NCBI RefSeq assembly: GCF_009602435.1
Contig: NZ_VZDQ01000024.1
Coordinates: forward strand, 186,001-250,000
DNA: 64,000 nucleotides
DNA from: Sediminibacillus terrae
GTDB taxonomy: Bacteria > Bacillota > Bacilli > Bacillales > Amphibacillaceae
Direction of reading: 5' to 3'
This document shows positions 17,157-26,105 of this stretch, in pieces. The notes beneath the pieces are model-generated. The model saw only the letters and a program-made list of their open reading frames with translations, was not told the DNA's origin and did not search any database. A program made the translations under genes and the position numbers. How positions within the stretch are numbered: position 1 is the first letter of the stretch; the number at the start of each line of letters is the position of its first letter.

Positions 17157-18983
17157 ATGATGAAGCTCATGCAGCCAATTGCCAATGAAGCGATACCAAA
17201 AGGGAAAGAATGGGTGTTTGAAACGAAATACGATGGATTCAGAGCGGTGCTTGATTGGAAAAAAGACAGCATCGATGTGATCAGCCGCAATGGAAAGAAT
17301 TTAAGCAGCAACTTCCCGGAAATTCTTGCATTTTGCCGAGAGGAGCAGTCGCGGGTGGCTGCATTGCTGCCGTTGAAGCTGGATGGAGAAATTGTCATAC
17401 TCAACACTCCCTACCAGGCGAATTTTCCGCTGATCCAGCAGCGGGGACGCTTTAAAACAAAAGAAACCATCGAAAAAGCGGCCAAAGCACGTCCTGCCCA
17501 TTTCCTTTGTTTTGATTTACTGACACTGGCTGACAAGGATTTAAGCCCGCTCCAGTATCAGGAACGAAAAGGAAAACTAGCCGATTTACTTAACCAGCTG
17601 CAAATAAGTCGGCCGGTTGATTGGGTCAAACGGCTAGGATACATAGAAAGTTTCGATGACTGGGAAGTCCTGTGGGAAAAAGTTAAAGAACACCGTGGTG
17701 AAGGCATGGTGGTGAAACGGCGTGAAAGCCGATATGTTTCCGGAAAAAATCACCGTGACTGGCTGAAGGTGAAAAATTGGCGGGTCATTAGCTGTATCAT
17801 TACCGGCTACACTCCTTCCAATGGATATTTTGACGCCGCTGTATATCATGAGGATGCCCTTGTCTCAATCGGGAAATTCAAGCATGGACTGGAGGGGGAA
17901 TCTCTGGCGATGCTGAAAAAATTGGCCAATTCCAAAGGAGAAAAGACAGTTGATGTGATCAAACTGCCCCCTGCGATTTGTGTGGATATCAACTGCCTTG
18001 ATATTCAGGACGGAGAACTGCGCGAACCGGTTTTTCGCCGGTTCCGTCTTGATCTGCAGCCCGAACAATGTACATGGCAGCAGGCAAGACAAGGACTGGC
18101 CATGCTACCTGCTTCAATCGACTTGAGCAATCAGGAAAAGACCTTTTATCCGAAGAAAAAGCTTGTAAAAGGGGATTTGGTTCAGTATCTACGGGAAATT
18201 TCCCCATATATGCTGCCATTCTTGAAAAACAAAGCACTGACCGTCATCCGCTGCCCCGAAGGAGTCGATGGGGAATCCTTCTTTCAAAAGCATTTACCAG
18301 ATTATGCGCCGGCATTTCTGGCAGGAGACAAAAGCGGTGAAGAGACTCTGCTTCATTGCGGTACAGCAGAATCGCTAGTCTGGCTTGGCAATCATGGCGC
18401 CATGGAGTATCACGTCCCCTTTCAATATATGGGAGGGACTGACCCCATTGAAATTGTCTTTGACTTAGATCCGCCATCGATTGGAGAATTCCGCCTTGCT
18501 GTTTATGCTGCACAGTTGTTGAAAAAAATGCTTGACCAGCTTTTGCTGCAATCCTTTGTAAAAACATCGGGAAATAAAGGGATGCAAGTTTACATCCCCA
18601 TTCCTGCAAAAAGTCTTACTTACAACGAGACTGCCACTTTCACGCAGGCATTGGCCATGCTTTTAGTCAAGCAGCATGATGATTTATTCACAATCGAACG
18701 GCTGAAGAAAAATCGGGGAAACAAACTTTATGTCGACTATGTACAGCACGGAAGAGACAAAACCTTGATCGCTCCTTATTCACCGAGAAGAAACGAAAAC
18801 GCCACTGTGTCCGCCCCTTTATTTTGGGAAGAAGTCAACGAACGATTGTCCCCTGAGCAATTCACACTGGAAAATGCTGTCCGTCGGGTACAAGAAAAAG
18901 GCTGTCCCTTTGTCGGTTATAACCAGACAAGAGACAGCCAGGATTTAACACACTTAAAACAATTCATCAGCGACAGCAGTTAA
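17157..18983 (+). CDS. ligD: Bifunctional DNA ligase D (ligase-polymerase)
   Basis: This 608-residue protein has the B. subtilis-type order: an ATP-dependent ligase domain first, then a primase-like polymerase domain. There is no nuclease domain. The adenylated lysine is Lys24 in ETKYDGFR; the ligase domain also shows EGMVVKR and WLKVK motifs. The polymerase half starts near residue 325 (FYPKKKLVKGDL) and contains the metal-binding FDLDPP. It fills and seals ends held by Ku. The frame is open from an ATG 54 bases upstream, but only the ATG at 17157 has an AAAGGAAG site. The divergent ku gene is its functional partner. Confidence 0.95.
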   Translation: MMKLMQPIANEAIPKGKEWVFETKYDGFRAVLDWKKDSIDVISRNGKNLSSNFPEILAFCREEQSRVAALLPLKLDGEIVILNTPYQANFPLIQQRGRFKTKETIEKAAKARPAHFLCFDLLTLADKDLSPLQYQERKGKLADLLNQLQISRPVDWVKRLGYIESFDDWEVLWEKVKEHRGEGMVVKRRESRYVSGKNHRDWLKVKNWRVISCIITGYTPSNGYFDAAVYHEDALVSIGKFKHGLEGESLAMLKKLANSKGEKTVDVIKLPPAICVDINCLDIQDGELREPVFRRFRLDLQPEQCTWQQARQGLAMLPASIDLSNQEKTFYPKKKLVKGDLVQYLREISPYMLPFLKNKALTVIRCPEGVDGESFFQKHLPDYAPAFLAGDKSGEETLLHCGTAESLVWLGNHGAMEYHVPFQYMGGTDPIEIVFDLDPPSIGEFRLAVYAAQLLKKMLDQLLLQSFVKTSGNKGMQVYIPIPAKSLTYNETATFTQALAMLLVKQHDDLFTIERLKKNRGNKLYVDYVQHGRDKTLIAPYSPRRNENATVSAPLFWEEVNERLSPEQFTLENAVRRVQEKGCPFVGYNQTRDSQDLTHLKQFISDSS

Positions 18984-18985
18984 GT

Positions 18986-20227
18986 TCAGGAGAAAGAAAT
19001 AGCCCAGCTCCCGTTACGGAATACCGGTTCTTTGGTACCATCCTTCGCTACACCGTCAATGTCCAGCTGAGCAGAACCCATCATGAAATCTTCGTGGTTC
19101 AGACTGTCATTGACTCCGTGCTCGTCCATTTGTTGCTTGTCCATTCCAGGACCATTCTCAATATTGGTAGGATATGCTTTACCTAACGCCAAATGGCAGG
19201 ATGCATTCTCATCAAACAAGGTATTGAAAAAGATGATTTTGGATTGGGATATCGGCGATTCGTCAGGAACCAAGGCGACTTCTCCCAATCGGCGTGAGCC
19301 TTCATCCGTATCAAGCAGGTGCTGCAACGTTTCTTCTCCTTTTTCCGCGGAAAACGAGACAACTTTTCCCTCTTCAAAGGTCAACGAAAAGTTTTCAATC
19401 AAATTTCCGCCGTAGCTCAAAGGCTTGGTGCTCTTCACTGTTCCGTTCACCCCGTACTTGTGCGGCATGGTGAACACTTCCTCCGTAGGCATATTGGGAT
19501 TGAACTCGACCCCTCCCTCCGATTCAGCCGATCCGCCATGCCAAATGTGGTTTTCCGGAAGATCGATGGTCAAATCCGTACCTTCTGCCCGATAGATGAG
19601 CTGCTTGTATTGTTTTTCATTCAAATACTCACGTGCTTTGCGCAGCGTTTCGTTGTGGTCCGCCCAGGCTTTTACAGGATCTTCCTGATCTACGCGGGTG
19701 ATACTGAAGATTTTTTCCCATAACTTCTCCTGGGCCTCTTCTATAGGAAGATCCGGAAACACTTTCTTCGACCATGCGGCCGTCGGATACCCGACAATCG
19801 ACCAGCACACCTTGTCATTCATGATATAGTCGCGATATTCGCTCAGTGCTTCACCGCCCGCCTTATTGGCTGCCGCGATTCGCTTGCCGTCGATATCTTT
19901 CAGTAAGTCGGGGTTTTCTCCATAAATGGTAAGTAGCGCGTAACCATCCTTGACCATTTCCTCCAAACCTCGAGCTTTCCATTTCGGATAATTTTCTAAA
20001 ACTTCCATCGGAGCGTTTTTCATTTTTAAATAAGTAAGTGTTTCATCGTTCCATTCCAAATGGACATTTTTAGCCCCTGCCTGGTATGCTTCTTTTACTA
20101 CCATTCTTGTGAATTCGGCAGCTTCCACAGGAGCATTGATGATCAGTCCTTGTCCTTTCTGCAGATTGACGCCCGTCTGAATCGCCAATCTGGCATACTT
20201 TTTCAATGCATCTGCATGATTACCCAT
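18986..20227 (-). CDS. M29 family aminopeptidase (AmpS/AmpT type), paralogue 1
   Basis: The 413-residue product is a thermophilic-aminopeptidase family (M29) metalloenzyme. Metal ligands expected from the family are present: Glu in EEVFTMPHK, Glu in RLGEVALV, His in ASCHLALG, and His and Asp in the LNHEDFMMGSAQLDIDG region. The tyrosine of LGKAYP is also present. These cytoplasmic dimers remove N-terminal residues from peptides. GAAGGGAAG before the ATG at 20227 favours that start over one ten codons upstream. Its stop is three bases from the convergent ligD stop, so there is no room for a separate terminator. A close paralogue of identical length is at 38952-40193. Confidence 0.92.
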   Translation of the reverse strand: MGNHADALKKYARLAIQTGVNLQKGQGLIINAPVEAAEFTRMVVKEAYQAGAKNVHLEWNDETLTYLKMKNAPMEVLENYPKWKARGLEEMVKDGYALLTIYGENPDLLKDIDGKRIAAANKAGGEALSEYRDYIMNDKVCWSIVGYPTAAWSKKVFPDLPIEEAQEKLWEKIFSITRVDQEDPVKAWADHNETLRKAREYLNEKQYKQLIYRAEGTDLTIDLPENHIWHGGSAESEGGVEFNPNMPTEEVFTMPHKYGVNGTVKSTKPLSYGGNLIENFSLTFEEGKVVSFSAEKGEETLQHLLDTDEGSRRLGEVALVPDESPISQSKIIFFNTLFDENASCHLALGKAYPTNIENGPGMDKQQMDEHGVNDSLNHEDFMMGSAQLDIDGVAKDGTKEPVFRNGSWAISFS

Positions 20228-20453
20228 CCTAAAACTTCCCTTCACTTTTTCTTCCATTATTCCACAAATCTCGAAGCAAAGATAGTAGACAATTTGAAAA
20301 ATTCGATCGTTTTTTTCACCTCTTTAAAAGATAACTTATAAGCAACCACAAAAAATTCTACGCTTTTTGCGGGCTGCTGGCGAATCTTCTCCCTTGCTTT
20401 CCAAGGGCATATCTTACAATCGTCATGTTACAGTGCCCTCCATAATCGTCTCT

Positions 20454-20566
20454 TCAAGCAAGTTCGTCATAAACCGAGGAAAAGTCTACCAGCTCATTGG
20501 TTTCCGTAAAAGATTGCCCTCAGGGACCACCCTATCGTATAGCCCTTCGTACTGACTTACATTCAT
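20454..20566 (-). pseudogene. Remnant of an IS1182-like transposase (N-terminal fragment)
   Basis: An ATG at 20566 opens MNVSQYEGLYDRVVPEGNLLRK. After a one-base shift the sequence continues as TNELVDFSSVYDELA before a stop. This matches, from memory, the N-terminal pattern of IS1182-family transposases (VPxxxLLRKI...VDFSFIYD). The remainder of the element and its terminal repeats are not recognisable. It is an old, frameshifted, truncated insertion. Confidence 0.6.
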
Positions 20567-20626
20567 GGATAATGGACGGACTAGCATCGAGCCCCTCCGT
20601 TTCATCGATTCATTTCCTTGTACAAA

Positions 20627-20670
20627 AAAAGAGTGATTTTCATTGATTTACTCAAGAAAATCACTCTTTT
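20627..20670. terminator. Terminator downstream of the zinc-binding lipoprotein gene
   Basis: A 15-bp perfect stem (AAAAGAGTGATTTTC / GAAAATCACTCTTTT) with a 14-nt loop and A/T flanks lies about 100 bp past the stop of the gene at 20772. Confidence 0.8.
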
Positions 20671-20689
20671 GGGGTTGATCTCTGTTGCT

Positions 20690-20745
20690 CCCGCGATGAG
20701 CGATCGGTGGCGACGCCTGCGGGAACAACGCGAGCCGAAGACCGA
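20690..20745. repeat. Bacillaceae-type dispersed intergenic repeat
   Basis: The segment around GGCGACGCCTGCGGGAACA and CGCGAGCCGAAGACCGATGG strongly resembles a non-coding repeat dispersed in many Bacillus-group genomes. The call is from memory. The rest of the 20228-20771 gap holds the transposase remnant and a terminator. Confidence 0.5.
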
Positions 20746-20771
20746 TGGAGCGAATGGAATCTTCGTGGTAT

Positions 20772-21803
20772 TTATTGGATCGCCGTTTTTATCGTGTCCA
20801 GATTTTTTTCCATCAAACTGAAATAGTCTTCTTGATTTTCAACGTCTTCTTCGGTGAGCACGGCCAAATTATGAACACGGAGTGTTTCAGCACCAATTTC
20901 TTTTTGCACTACCTCTGCGACTCGCGGGGTCACATTCTGCTCAAAGAGAATATATTGCAAATCATGCTCCTCAGACTCTTCGATAATCGATTCCAATTGT
21001 TTTTGGGACGGCTCCTGCGCAGTCGATAAACCAGATACAGCAATTTGCTCAAGACCATAAGCATCTTCCCAGTATCCAAAAGCGGCATGTGAAACGATAA
21101 TCTCCCGTTTCTTCCCTTTTTCCACCGTCTGATGGAAAGATTGGTCTAACTCGCGGAGTTTCTTTTCCAAATCTGCATAGTTGTCTTCGAATGCTTGTCG
21201 GTGATCCGGCATCAAGTCAACCAGACTGTCTTTAATGTTTTCAGCCAGGTCTATTGAACGGACAGGATCAAGCCATACATGGGGATCATAATCCCCGTGG
21301 TCGTGCTCCGTTTCCCCAGCTTCTGCGGTTTCTCCCTCCTGTTCCCCGGCTTCTTCTCCCTCGTGCTCATGGTCGTGTGTTTCTTCCCCGTCATGGTCAT
21401 GGCCTGCCTCCTCTCCATGGTCATGTTCATGAGTAGAAGCAAGCAAAGAAACACCGTCAGTGGCTTCAACCAAAGAGACATCCTCCGATTCAACCGCTTC
21501 GGAAATCGTGTCCGCATAGGATTCCATTCCGGCGCCTATGTAAATGAAAGCATCGGACTCGGCAATGTCGACCAACGTGTTCGAGGTCGGTTCAAAAGTA
21601 TGGGCATCTGCTCCTGCAGGAAGAATCGATTCTACTTCCACATAATCCCCGCCGATTTTCTCAGCGAAGTCTTGTAAAGGAAACACGGTTGTGTATATTG
21701 TCAACTTTTCCTTTCCATCATCTTTCTGTTGGACGGATGATGTTCCACATCCAGCCAGAAGCAGAATGAAAAACAGCATACCGAATAGTATCTTTTTAAT
21801 CAT
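20772..21803 (-). CDS. Zinc ABC transporter substrate-binding lipoprotein (ZnuA/AdcA-like)
   Basis: The protein has a lipobox (LLLAGC) at its N-terminus, then a cluster A-I metal-binding fold. A large His/Asp/Glu-rich loop (about residues 125-175, with repeated HDHG/HEHE) marks zinc-specific members. Candidate ligands are His in GADAHTFEP, His in DPHVWLDP, His in VSHAAFGYW and an acidic residue near the C-terminus. It captures zinc outside the membrane. GGGGAGG lies just before two adjacent ATGs (21806, 21803); spacing favours the second. A Zur box is 47 bp upstream. No permease or ATPase gene is adjacent, so it must work with components encoded elsewhere. Confidence 0.9.
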   Translation of the reverse strand: MIKKILFGMLFFILLLAGCGTSSVQQKDDGKEKLTIYTTVFPLQDFAEKIGGDYVEVESILPAGADAHTFEPTSNTLVDIAESDAFIYIGAGMESYADTISEAVESEDVSLVEATDGVSLLASTHEHDHGEEAGHDHDGEETHDHEHEGEEAGEQEGETAEAGETEHDHGDYDPHVWLDPVRSIDLAENIKDSLVDLMPDHRQAFEDNYADLEKKLRELDQSFHQTVEKGKKREIIVSHAAFGYWEDAYGLEQIAVSGLSTAQEPSQKQLESIIEESEEHDLQYILFEQNVTPRVAEVVQKEIGAETLRVHNLAVLTEEDVENQEDYFSLMEKNLDTIKTAIQ

Positions 21804-21850
21804 CATCTTCCTCCCCGATCATATAAATTGAGTATAGCACCTAAAGAATT

Positions 21851-21871
21851 ATATCGTAATGATTACGCTTT
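21851..21871. promoter_or_regulatory. Zur box upstream of the zinc-binding lipoprotein gene
   Basis: ATATCGTAATGATTACGCTTT has the perfect core CGTAAT-g-ATTACG of the Bacillus Zur operator (TAATCGTAATNATTACGATTA-like). It predicts repression when zinc is plentiful. Confidence 0.8.
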
Positions 21872-22023
21872 GTAAATAGTAATGGTTTCGTTTTATGATT
21901 GTTTTTTATTTGATGGTTGTTCATGAAACAACCAAACCGCTCCCGGGGAAGCATGTAAAAGCTTTTCGTTGTAGATTTATTTGCGCACCTGCTTAAAAGG
22001 AATCCGTTTTGTCCAGGAAAAAA

Positions 22024-22046
22024 GCCCAGGCAAAAGCTGCCTGAGC
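22024..22046 (-). terminator. Terminator of the OsmC-like gene
   Basis: On the minus strand GCTCAGGCA and TGCCTGGGC form a nine-pair stem with one G-U pair, followed directly by TTTTTT, about 35 bp after the stop at 22081. Confidence 0.8.
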
Positions 22047-22080
22047 ATTCCACGGAAACACTGTTTTCACTTTTCTTGCG

Positions 22081-22530
22081 TCAAGGAGCAATGGACACAT
22101 CCGGTTCCAACTGTAATTCTACATTTCCCATTACTGCCCGGGAAATCATACAAGACTGCTCCGCCTTCTCGACTAGTTGTTTGGTTTTGGATAATTCCGT
22201 TTCCGAGCTTCCTTGTTTCAGAACAACGGACGGACGATGGATGATTTTCTTATAAGTGAAAACCCCTTTCGTCACATCCACAATACCCTCTGAGTTTAGA
22301 TCCATATGCTCAAGGGGAAGACCTGCTCGCTCAATCATAGCGCCGAGTGTAATGATATAACAAGTCGCTGCAGCTCCCAATAACATCTCGTCCGGATTGG
22401 TCCCCACCCCCGGACCATCCATTTCCGGGGGAATGGATATCTCGGTTTTCAGGTTGCCTGCTTCTATGCGGCCGACCGTGTTCCTTCCCCCCGGCCAGTC
22501 TGCCTTCAAATGAAAAGAGTGCGTTGCCAT
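22081..22530 (-). CDS. OsmC/Ohr-family peroxiredoxin-like protein
   Basis: This 149-residue protein has the OsmC layout with both conserved cysteines: one in GAAATCYIITLGAMIE near residue 61, the other in EQSCMISRAVMGNV near 127. It also has the GTNPDEMLLGA motif. The family reduces organic hydroperoxides through a Cys pair. AAAGGAAG precedes the ATG at 22530; the open frame further upstream lacks conserved sequence. It is a single gene ending in a good terminator. It may be the SACOL1771-like subgroup rather than Ohr proper. Regulation is not evident. Confidence 0.88.
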   Translation of the reverse strand: MATHSFHLKADWPGGRNTVGRIEAGNLKTEISIPPEMDGPGVGTNPDEMLLGAAATCYIITLGAMIERAGLPLEHMDLNSEGIVDVTKGVFTYKKIIHRPSVVLKQGSSETELSKTKQLVEKAEQSCMISRAVMGNVELQLEPDVSIAP

Positions 22531-22914
22531 CACAAACTTCCTTTCTATTGCGGAGTCTGTCCTTATTGTAAGGCGCCTCCTACATAATGTGGAAATAAAA
22601 TGCCTATTCGCTCTTCTAAAAGACATTGAGCAACTTATCATTCTACTGATAAACCGAACACCAACAGACTAGAAGCATATTTCATTCATTGCCGAAAGGA
22701 CAGCGAGTGAAAGTGACTCTTTCTTATTAGGTAGATTTCCTTTCATCCTATTGTGTATGAGTGCTCTTATCACTGCGGCAAGATACTGTGCTTTCGAAGC
22801 CATGCCCGCTTAAAGCGAAGGGCTTTACCGAATTCGATACTAGCCCCATCGTTGGGATAGGCAAGGACGGTTTATGATTTACCCAGTTTAATTCGATAGA
22901 AAAATCCGGAAAAG
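22531..22914. other. Intergenic region with no recognised gene
   Basis: Short frames here lack ribosome sites and recognisable products. Apart from the promoter expected for the OsmC-like gene near its left edge, I see nothing identifiable. Confidence 0.5.
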
Positions 22915-22967
22915 AAAAACCGAACGAGTCCGAATGTTTATGGTAATCGAATCATCGCTCGGTTTTT
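22915..22967 (-). terminator. Terminator of the TerC-family gene
   Basis: AAAAACCGAACG and CGCTCGGTTTTT pair in 11 of 12 positions around a 29-nt loop. It is 41 bp past the TerC stop and closely resembles the terminator at 14867-14919. Confidence 0.75.
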
Positions 22968-23007
22968 GCATTGAGCCCTATGCTTTTGTCCAAGCTTTAT
23001 CTGACGT

Positions 23008-23775
23008 TTATGCTTGTTTTTCGGTTTCCTTGTTGCTGGATAAAAACCAGCCGGCGACAGCAATGGCAACAAGTACACCGTAGAAAATCAATTTCCAGAT
23101 GGTAGAGTGGGCAAAGTCATGCGGCAACACATGAATGGCATCATGAGCAAGTACAGTAATCAGAAGCTTGACGCCTACCCAGCCGACAATGATAAAGGCG
23201 GCAATCTCCAAACCAGGACGATCATGCAACAGTTTCACAAACAAATTTGCGGCAAACCGCATGATAATCAATCCAATCATACCACCAGCGAATACGACAC
23301 CGAACTGAGCACCATCCAGACTTCCGACATTCGGGAGATCGGTAGGAGGCAGTGCCACCGCTAGTGCTACTGCGGCAAGAATCGAGTCCACAGCGAAAGC
23401 GAGGTCGGCAATTTCCACTTTAAGGACCGTCGTCCAGAATCCACTTCCTTTTGCCTCTGCTGCAACTTCCTCCTCTTCGTTTCCACGTTTTGAAAGCTTA
23501 TCATATAAGTGCTTGATAGCTATGAACAATAAGTAGGCAGCCCCAATTGCTTGTACTTGCCATACGTCGACCAGAAACGAAATGATGAACAACGAACCAA
23601 AACGAAGGACGAATGCACCTGCCAAACCATAGAACAATGCTTTTTTTCGTTTTTCGTCTGGTAAATGCTTGACCATGATTGCCAGTACGAGCGCATTATC
23701 TGCAGCCAAAATACCTTCCAGTCCTACTAAAACAATAAGTACCCAACCATATTCAATCAGTAATTGAAGATCCAA
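23008..23775 (-). CDS. TerC family integral membrane protein (YkoY/YceF-like)
   Basis: This 255-residue protein has about seven transmembrane helices with the TerC motifs: GLEGILAADNALVLAIM (residues about 18-34) and VEIADLAFAVDSILAAVA, whose acidic residues are thought to bind metal. TerC proteins of this group export manganese, in part to supply secreted enzymes. The start is TTG at 23775 behind AGGAGGAG. A longer open frame to 23907 is an artefact, because it runs into the upstream riboswitch. The preceding yybP-ykoY element, which senses Mn2+, supports a manganese role. Confidence 0.9.
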   Translation of the reverse strand: MDLQLLIEYGWVLIVLVGLEGILAADNALVLAIMVKHLPDEKRKKALFYGLAGAFVLRFGSLFIISFLVDVWQVQAIGAAYLLFIAIKHLYDKLSKRGNEEEEVAAEAKGSGFWTTVLKVEIADLAFAVDSILAAVALAVALPPTDLPNVGSLDGAQFGVVFAGGMIGLIIMRFAANLFVKLLHDRPGLEIAAFIIVGWVGVKLLITVLAHDAIHVLPHDFAHSTIWKLIFYGVLVAIAVAGWFLSSNKETEKQA

Positions 23776-23850
23776 TGTTAAAACAACTCCTCCTGTGTTT
23801 GCTTTTTTGGCCCAAATAAAAACGGCCTCCACCGTGACCCGGTAAAGACC

Positions 23851-23886
23851 ATAAAAAGAGACCTTTACCCTGGTGGTAAAGGTCTC
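23851..23886 (-). terminator. Riboswitch expression-platform terminator of the TerC gene
   Basis: GAGACCTTTACC and GGTAAAGGTCTC form a 12-bp stem with a 5-nt loop, followed by TTTTTAT on the minus strand. Its 5' arm overlaps the aptamer's closing strand, so aptamer folding would block termination. Confidence 0.85.
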
Positions 23887-23967
23887 GCTAACAACGATGG
23901 TTGCCAATTAAGCCGGAGATTGACTCTCGAAATGACGACTTAAATTGTACAGCTACTCCCCTTTAGA
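23870..23967 (-). promoter_or_regulatory. yybP-ykoY manganese riboswitch aptamer
   Basis: The minus strand carries the conserved CTAAAGGGGAGTAGC block and, 75 or so bases on, GCGAGACCTTT, the two signatures of the yybP-ykoY family. This Mn2+-sensing RNA is typical upstream of TerC-type exporters. It is followed by a mutually exclusive terminator. Confidence 0.9.
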
Positions 23968-24093
23968 TGGTTATATCATAACATTCCCATCAGCAAAGTC
24001 AACAAATTTATCAGAAACTGGCCAACTTTGGCGGGAATGCCCTCCAGGACACAATTTTATCGTTGCCTGGAATAGTCTGCCTTATACATGACT

Positions 24094-25827
24094 TTACGCT
24101 TGGATCACCGCGTCGATTCGTTCTTTCATTTGCTGTTTCAGCTGTTCCAATAGCTGCTGGCTATCTTGCCTGCTTGAACTGGACACACCAAAGTAGCACT
24201 TGATTTTCGGCTCTGTACCAGAAGGACGGAGACATACCCAGCCGTCTTTATCCAGCAGGTACTTCACGACATTCTCTGCCGGAAGATCGATTTGCTCTGT
24301 CTTACCCGTTTGTATATACCGGCGTTCCGATGTTTGATAGTCTTCGGTTGCAATGACTCCCAGACCTCCGATTTCTGTAAGAGGGTTTTCTCTGATGTCC
24401 TCCATAATGGCGGCGATTTGCTCGGCTCCATCTTTCCCTTTCAATGTCAGGGAGGACATATCCTCGAAATAGAAACCGTGCTGCTCATAGAGCCCTTCCA
24501 ATGCCTCCAGCAATGTTTTGCCTTTCTGCTTCCAATAGCTGGCCATTTCGCAAGCGATCATAGTGGATTGAACCGCATCTTTGTCCCGGACGAAATCGCC
24601 GATCAAGTAGCCATAACTTTCTTCATAGCCAAATAAAAACGATTCATCTGTCGATTCAAATCCTTTGATTTTTTCACCAATATATTTGAAGCCTGTCAAT
24701 GTATCGATTGTTTCCACACCATAATGACTGGCTACTGTCCTGCCTAACTCCGTGGTGACAATCGTTTTGATCATTTTGCCATTCTGTCTGTCAGCTTCGC
24801 TTGTATGCGAAAGCAAGTAATCGAGCATCAATGTACCGAGTTGATTTCCAGTCAGCACTTGATAAGAACCGCTGCCATCTTTGACGGCCACACCCAGCCT
24901 GTCTGCATCGGGGTCGGTTCCGACAAGGATATCGGCATCCCGCTGCTTTCCCTGCTGAATTGCCAGCGTGAACGCTTGATGCTCTTCCGGATTTGGAGAA
25001 TCGACGGTGGAAAATTCAGGATCTGGTTTCGCTTGCTCTTCCACGACGTGGACGTGTTCAAAGCCTAGTTGCTGCAGTCCATTCAGCACCATATCATGTG
25101 CGGTGCCGTGCAGCGGTGTAAATACAATTTGCAGAGAATTGTCGTTATCCTGCTCCTCCGGACTCATACGGGAGATAGTTTTCAGTTGCTCTAAATAGGC
25201 AGCATCTACTTCCTTCCCGATCCAGTTAAGCAATCCTTGCTCCTCTATTTCCTGCTGGCCGGCTACCGGGATTTCGAGTTCATTGTCGACATTCTGAACA
25301 TTGGCAATCACTTCTGCCGCTTCGGCAGGAGGCATCTGGCCGCCATCTTCGTTATATACTTTAAAGCCATTGTACTCCGGCGGGTTGTGACTGGCCGTTA
25401 TCATGATACCGGCAGCCGCCTGTAAATGCCGTACGGCAAAAGATAGCACCGGTGTCGGACGGAGCGATTCATACACGTATGCTTTAATGCCGTGCGCTCC
25501 GAGAACTCTGGCAGATTCAACAGCAAATTCCTGGGACTTATACCGTGAGTCATAGGCAATAGCCACACCGCGATCAGCATAGTCCGCGACATTTTCTTTT
25601 ATATAGTTGGCAAGACCTTCCACCGCCTTGCGAATCGTATAAATATTCATCCGGTTTGTACCTGGACCCAGCATGCCGCGCATGCCGCCGGTGCCGAAAG
25701 TCAGCTCTTTATAAAAAGCATCCTCCAGCTCTTTCTCTGAACCCTGTATTTCTTCTAATTGTTTTTTTAAAGCGGGGTCGAGTTCGGGAAAAGTCGACCA
25801 TTTATTATATGTAGTTCTCCAAGACAT
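24094..25827 (-). CDS. pgcA: Phospho-sugar mutase, PgcA-like alpha-phosphoglucomutase
   Basis: The 577-residue protein matches Firmicute PgcA in length and motifs. The phosphoserine loop is TASHNPPEYNGFK, the metal loop is GTDPDADRLGVAV, the sugar-binding loop is GYEESYGYL, and RPSGTEPKIK near the C-terminus binds phosphate. It interconverts glucose 6-phosphate and alpha-glucose 1-phosphate for UDP-glucose, lipoteichoic acid anchor and glycan synthesis. GAAGGAGG precedes the ATG at 25827. The GH65 phosphorylase at 5489 makes the beta anomer, so this enzyme is not the direct partner. It stands alone as a single gene. Confidence 0.92.
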   Translation of the reverse strand: MSWRTTYNKWSTFPELDPALKKQLEEIQGSEKELEDAFYKELTFGTGGMRGMLGPGTNRMNIYTIRKAVEGLANYIKENVADYADRGVAIAYDSRYKSQEFAVESARVLGAHGIKAYVYESLRPTPVLSFAVRHLQAAAGIMITASHNPPEYNGFKVYNEDGGQMPPAEAAEVIANVQNVDNELEIPVAGQQEIEEQGLLNWIGKEVDAAYLEQLKTISRMSPEEQDNDNSLQIVFTPLHGTAHDMVLNGLQQLGFEHVHVVEEQAKPDPEFSTVDSPNPEEHQAFTLAIQQGKQRDADILVGTDPDADRLGVAVKDGSGSYQVLTGNQLGTLMLDYLLSHTSEADRQNGKMIKTIVTTELGRTVASHYGVETIDTLTGFKYIGEKIKGFESTDESFLFGYEESYGYLIGDFVRDKDAVQSTMIACEMASYWKQKGKTLLEALEGLYEQHGFYFEDMSSLTLKGKDGAEQIAAIMEDIRENPLTEIGGLGVIATEDYQTSERRYIQTGKTEQIDLPAENVVKYLLDKDGWVCLRPSGTEPKIKCYFGVSSSSRQDSQQLLEQLKQQMKERIDAVIQA

Positions 25828-26105
25828 AAATATCCTCCTTCAGATAAATACCCATTACTAAAAAAAGCTTACCATAAAATATAGATTTCCTCTATTTATC
25901 CATAAAGAACATACCCGGTATCCGAAAGGTTTATTCATTCTTTTTCGGGACATCCTGAAAGATAGGACAAGAGACTGTCATGAGAAAATCAATTTTCTAT
26001 TTTTACGGATTGTAACGATTCTGAACAAATCTAGTAAATTTTATTCAGTTCTCTCTTTTCTTTCTACAATTTATTATATAATGGAAAAAAACACTATTTA
26101 TAAGG

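Noticed and set aside
18434-18445. GGGACTGACCCC inside ligD
   Set aside because: It encodes conserved residues (GGTDPIE) of the polymerase domain; a chance match rather than an inserted repeat.
24094-25827. PgcA-like mutase as partner of the GH65 phosphorylase
   Set aside because: It belongs to the alpha-phosphoglucomutase family, while GH65 phosphorylases release the beta anomer; the two are also far apart.
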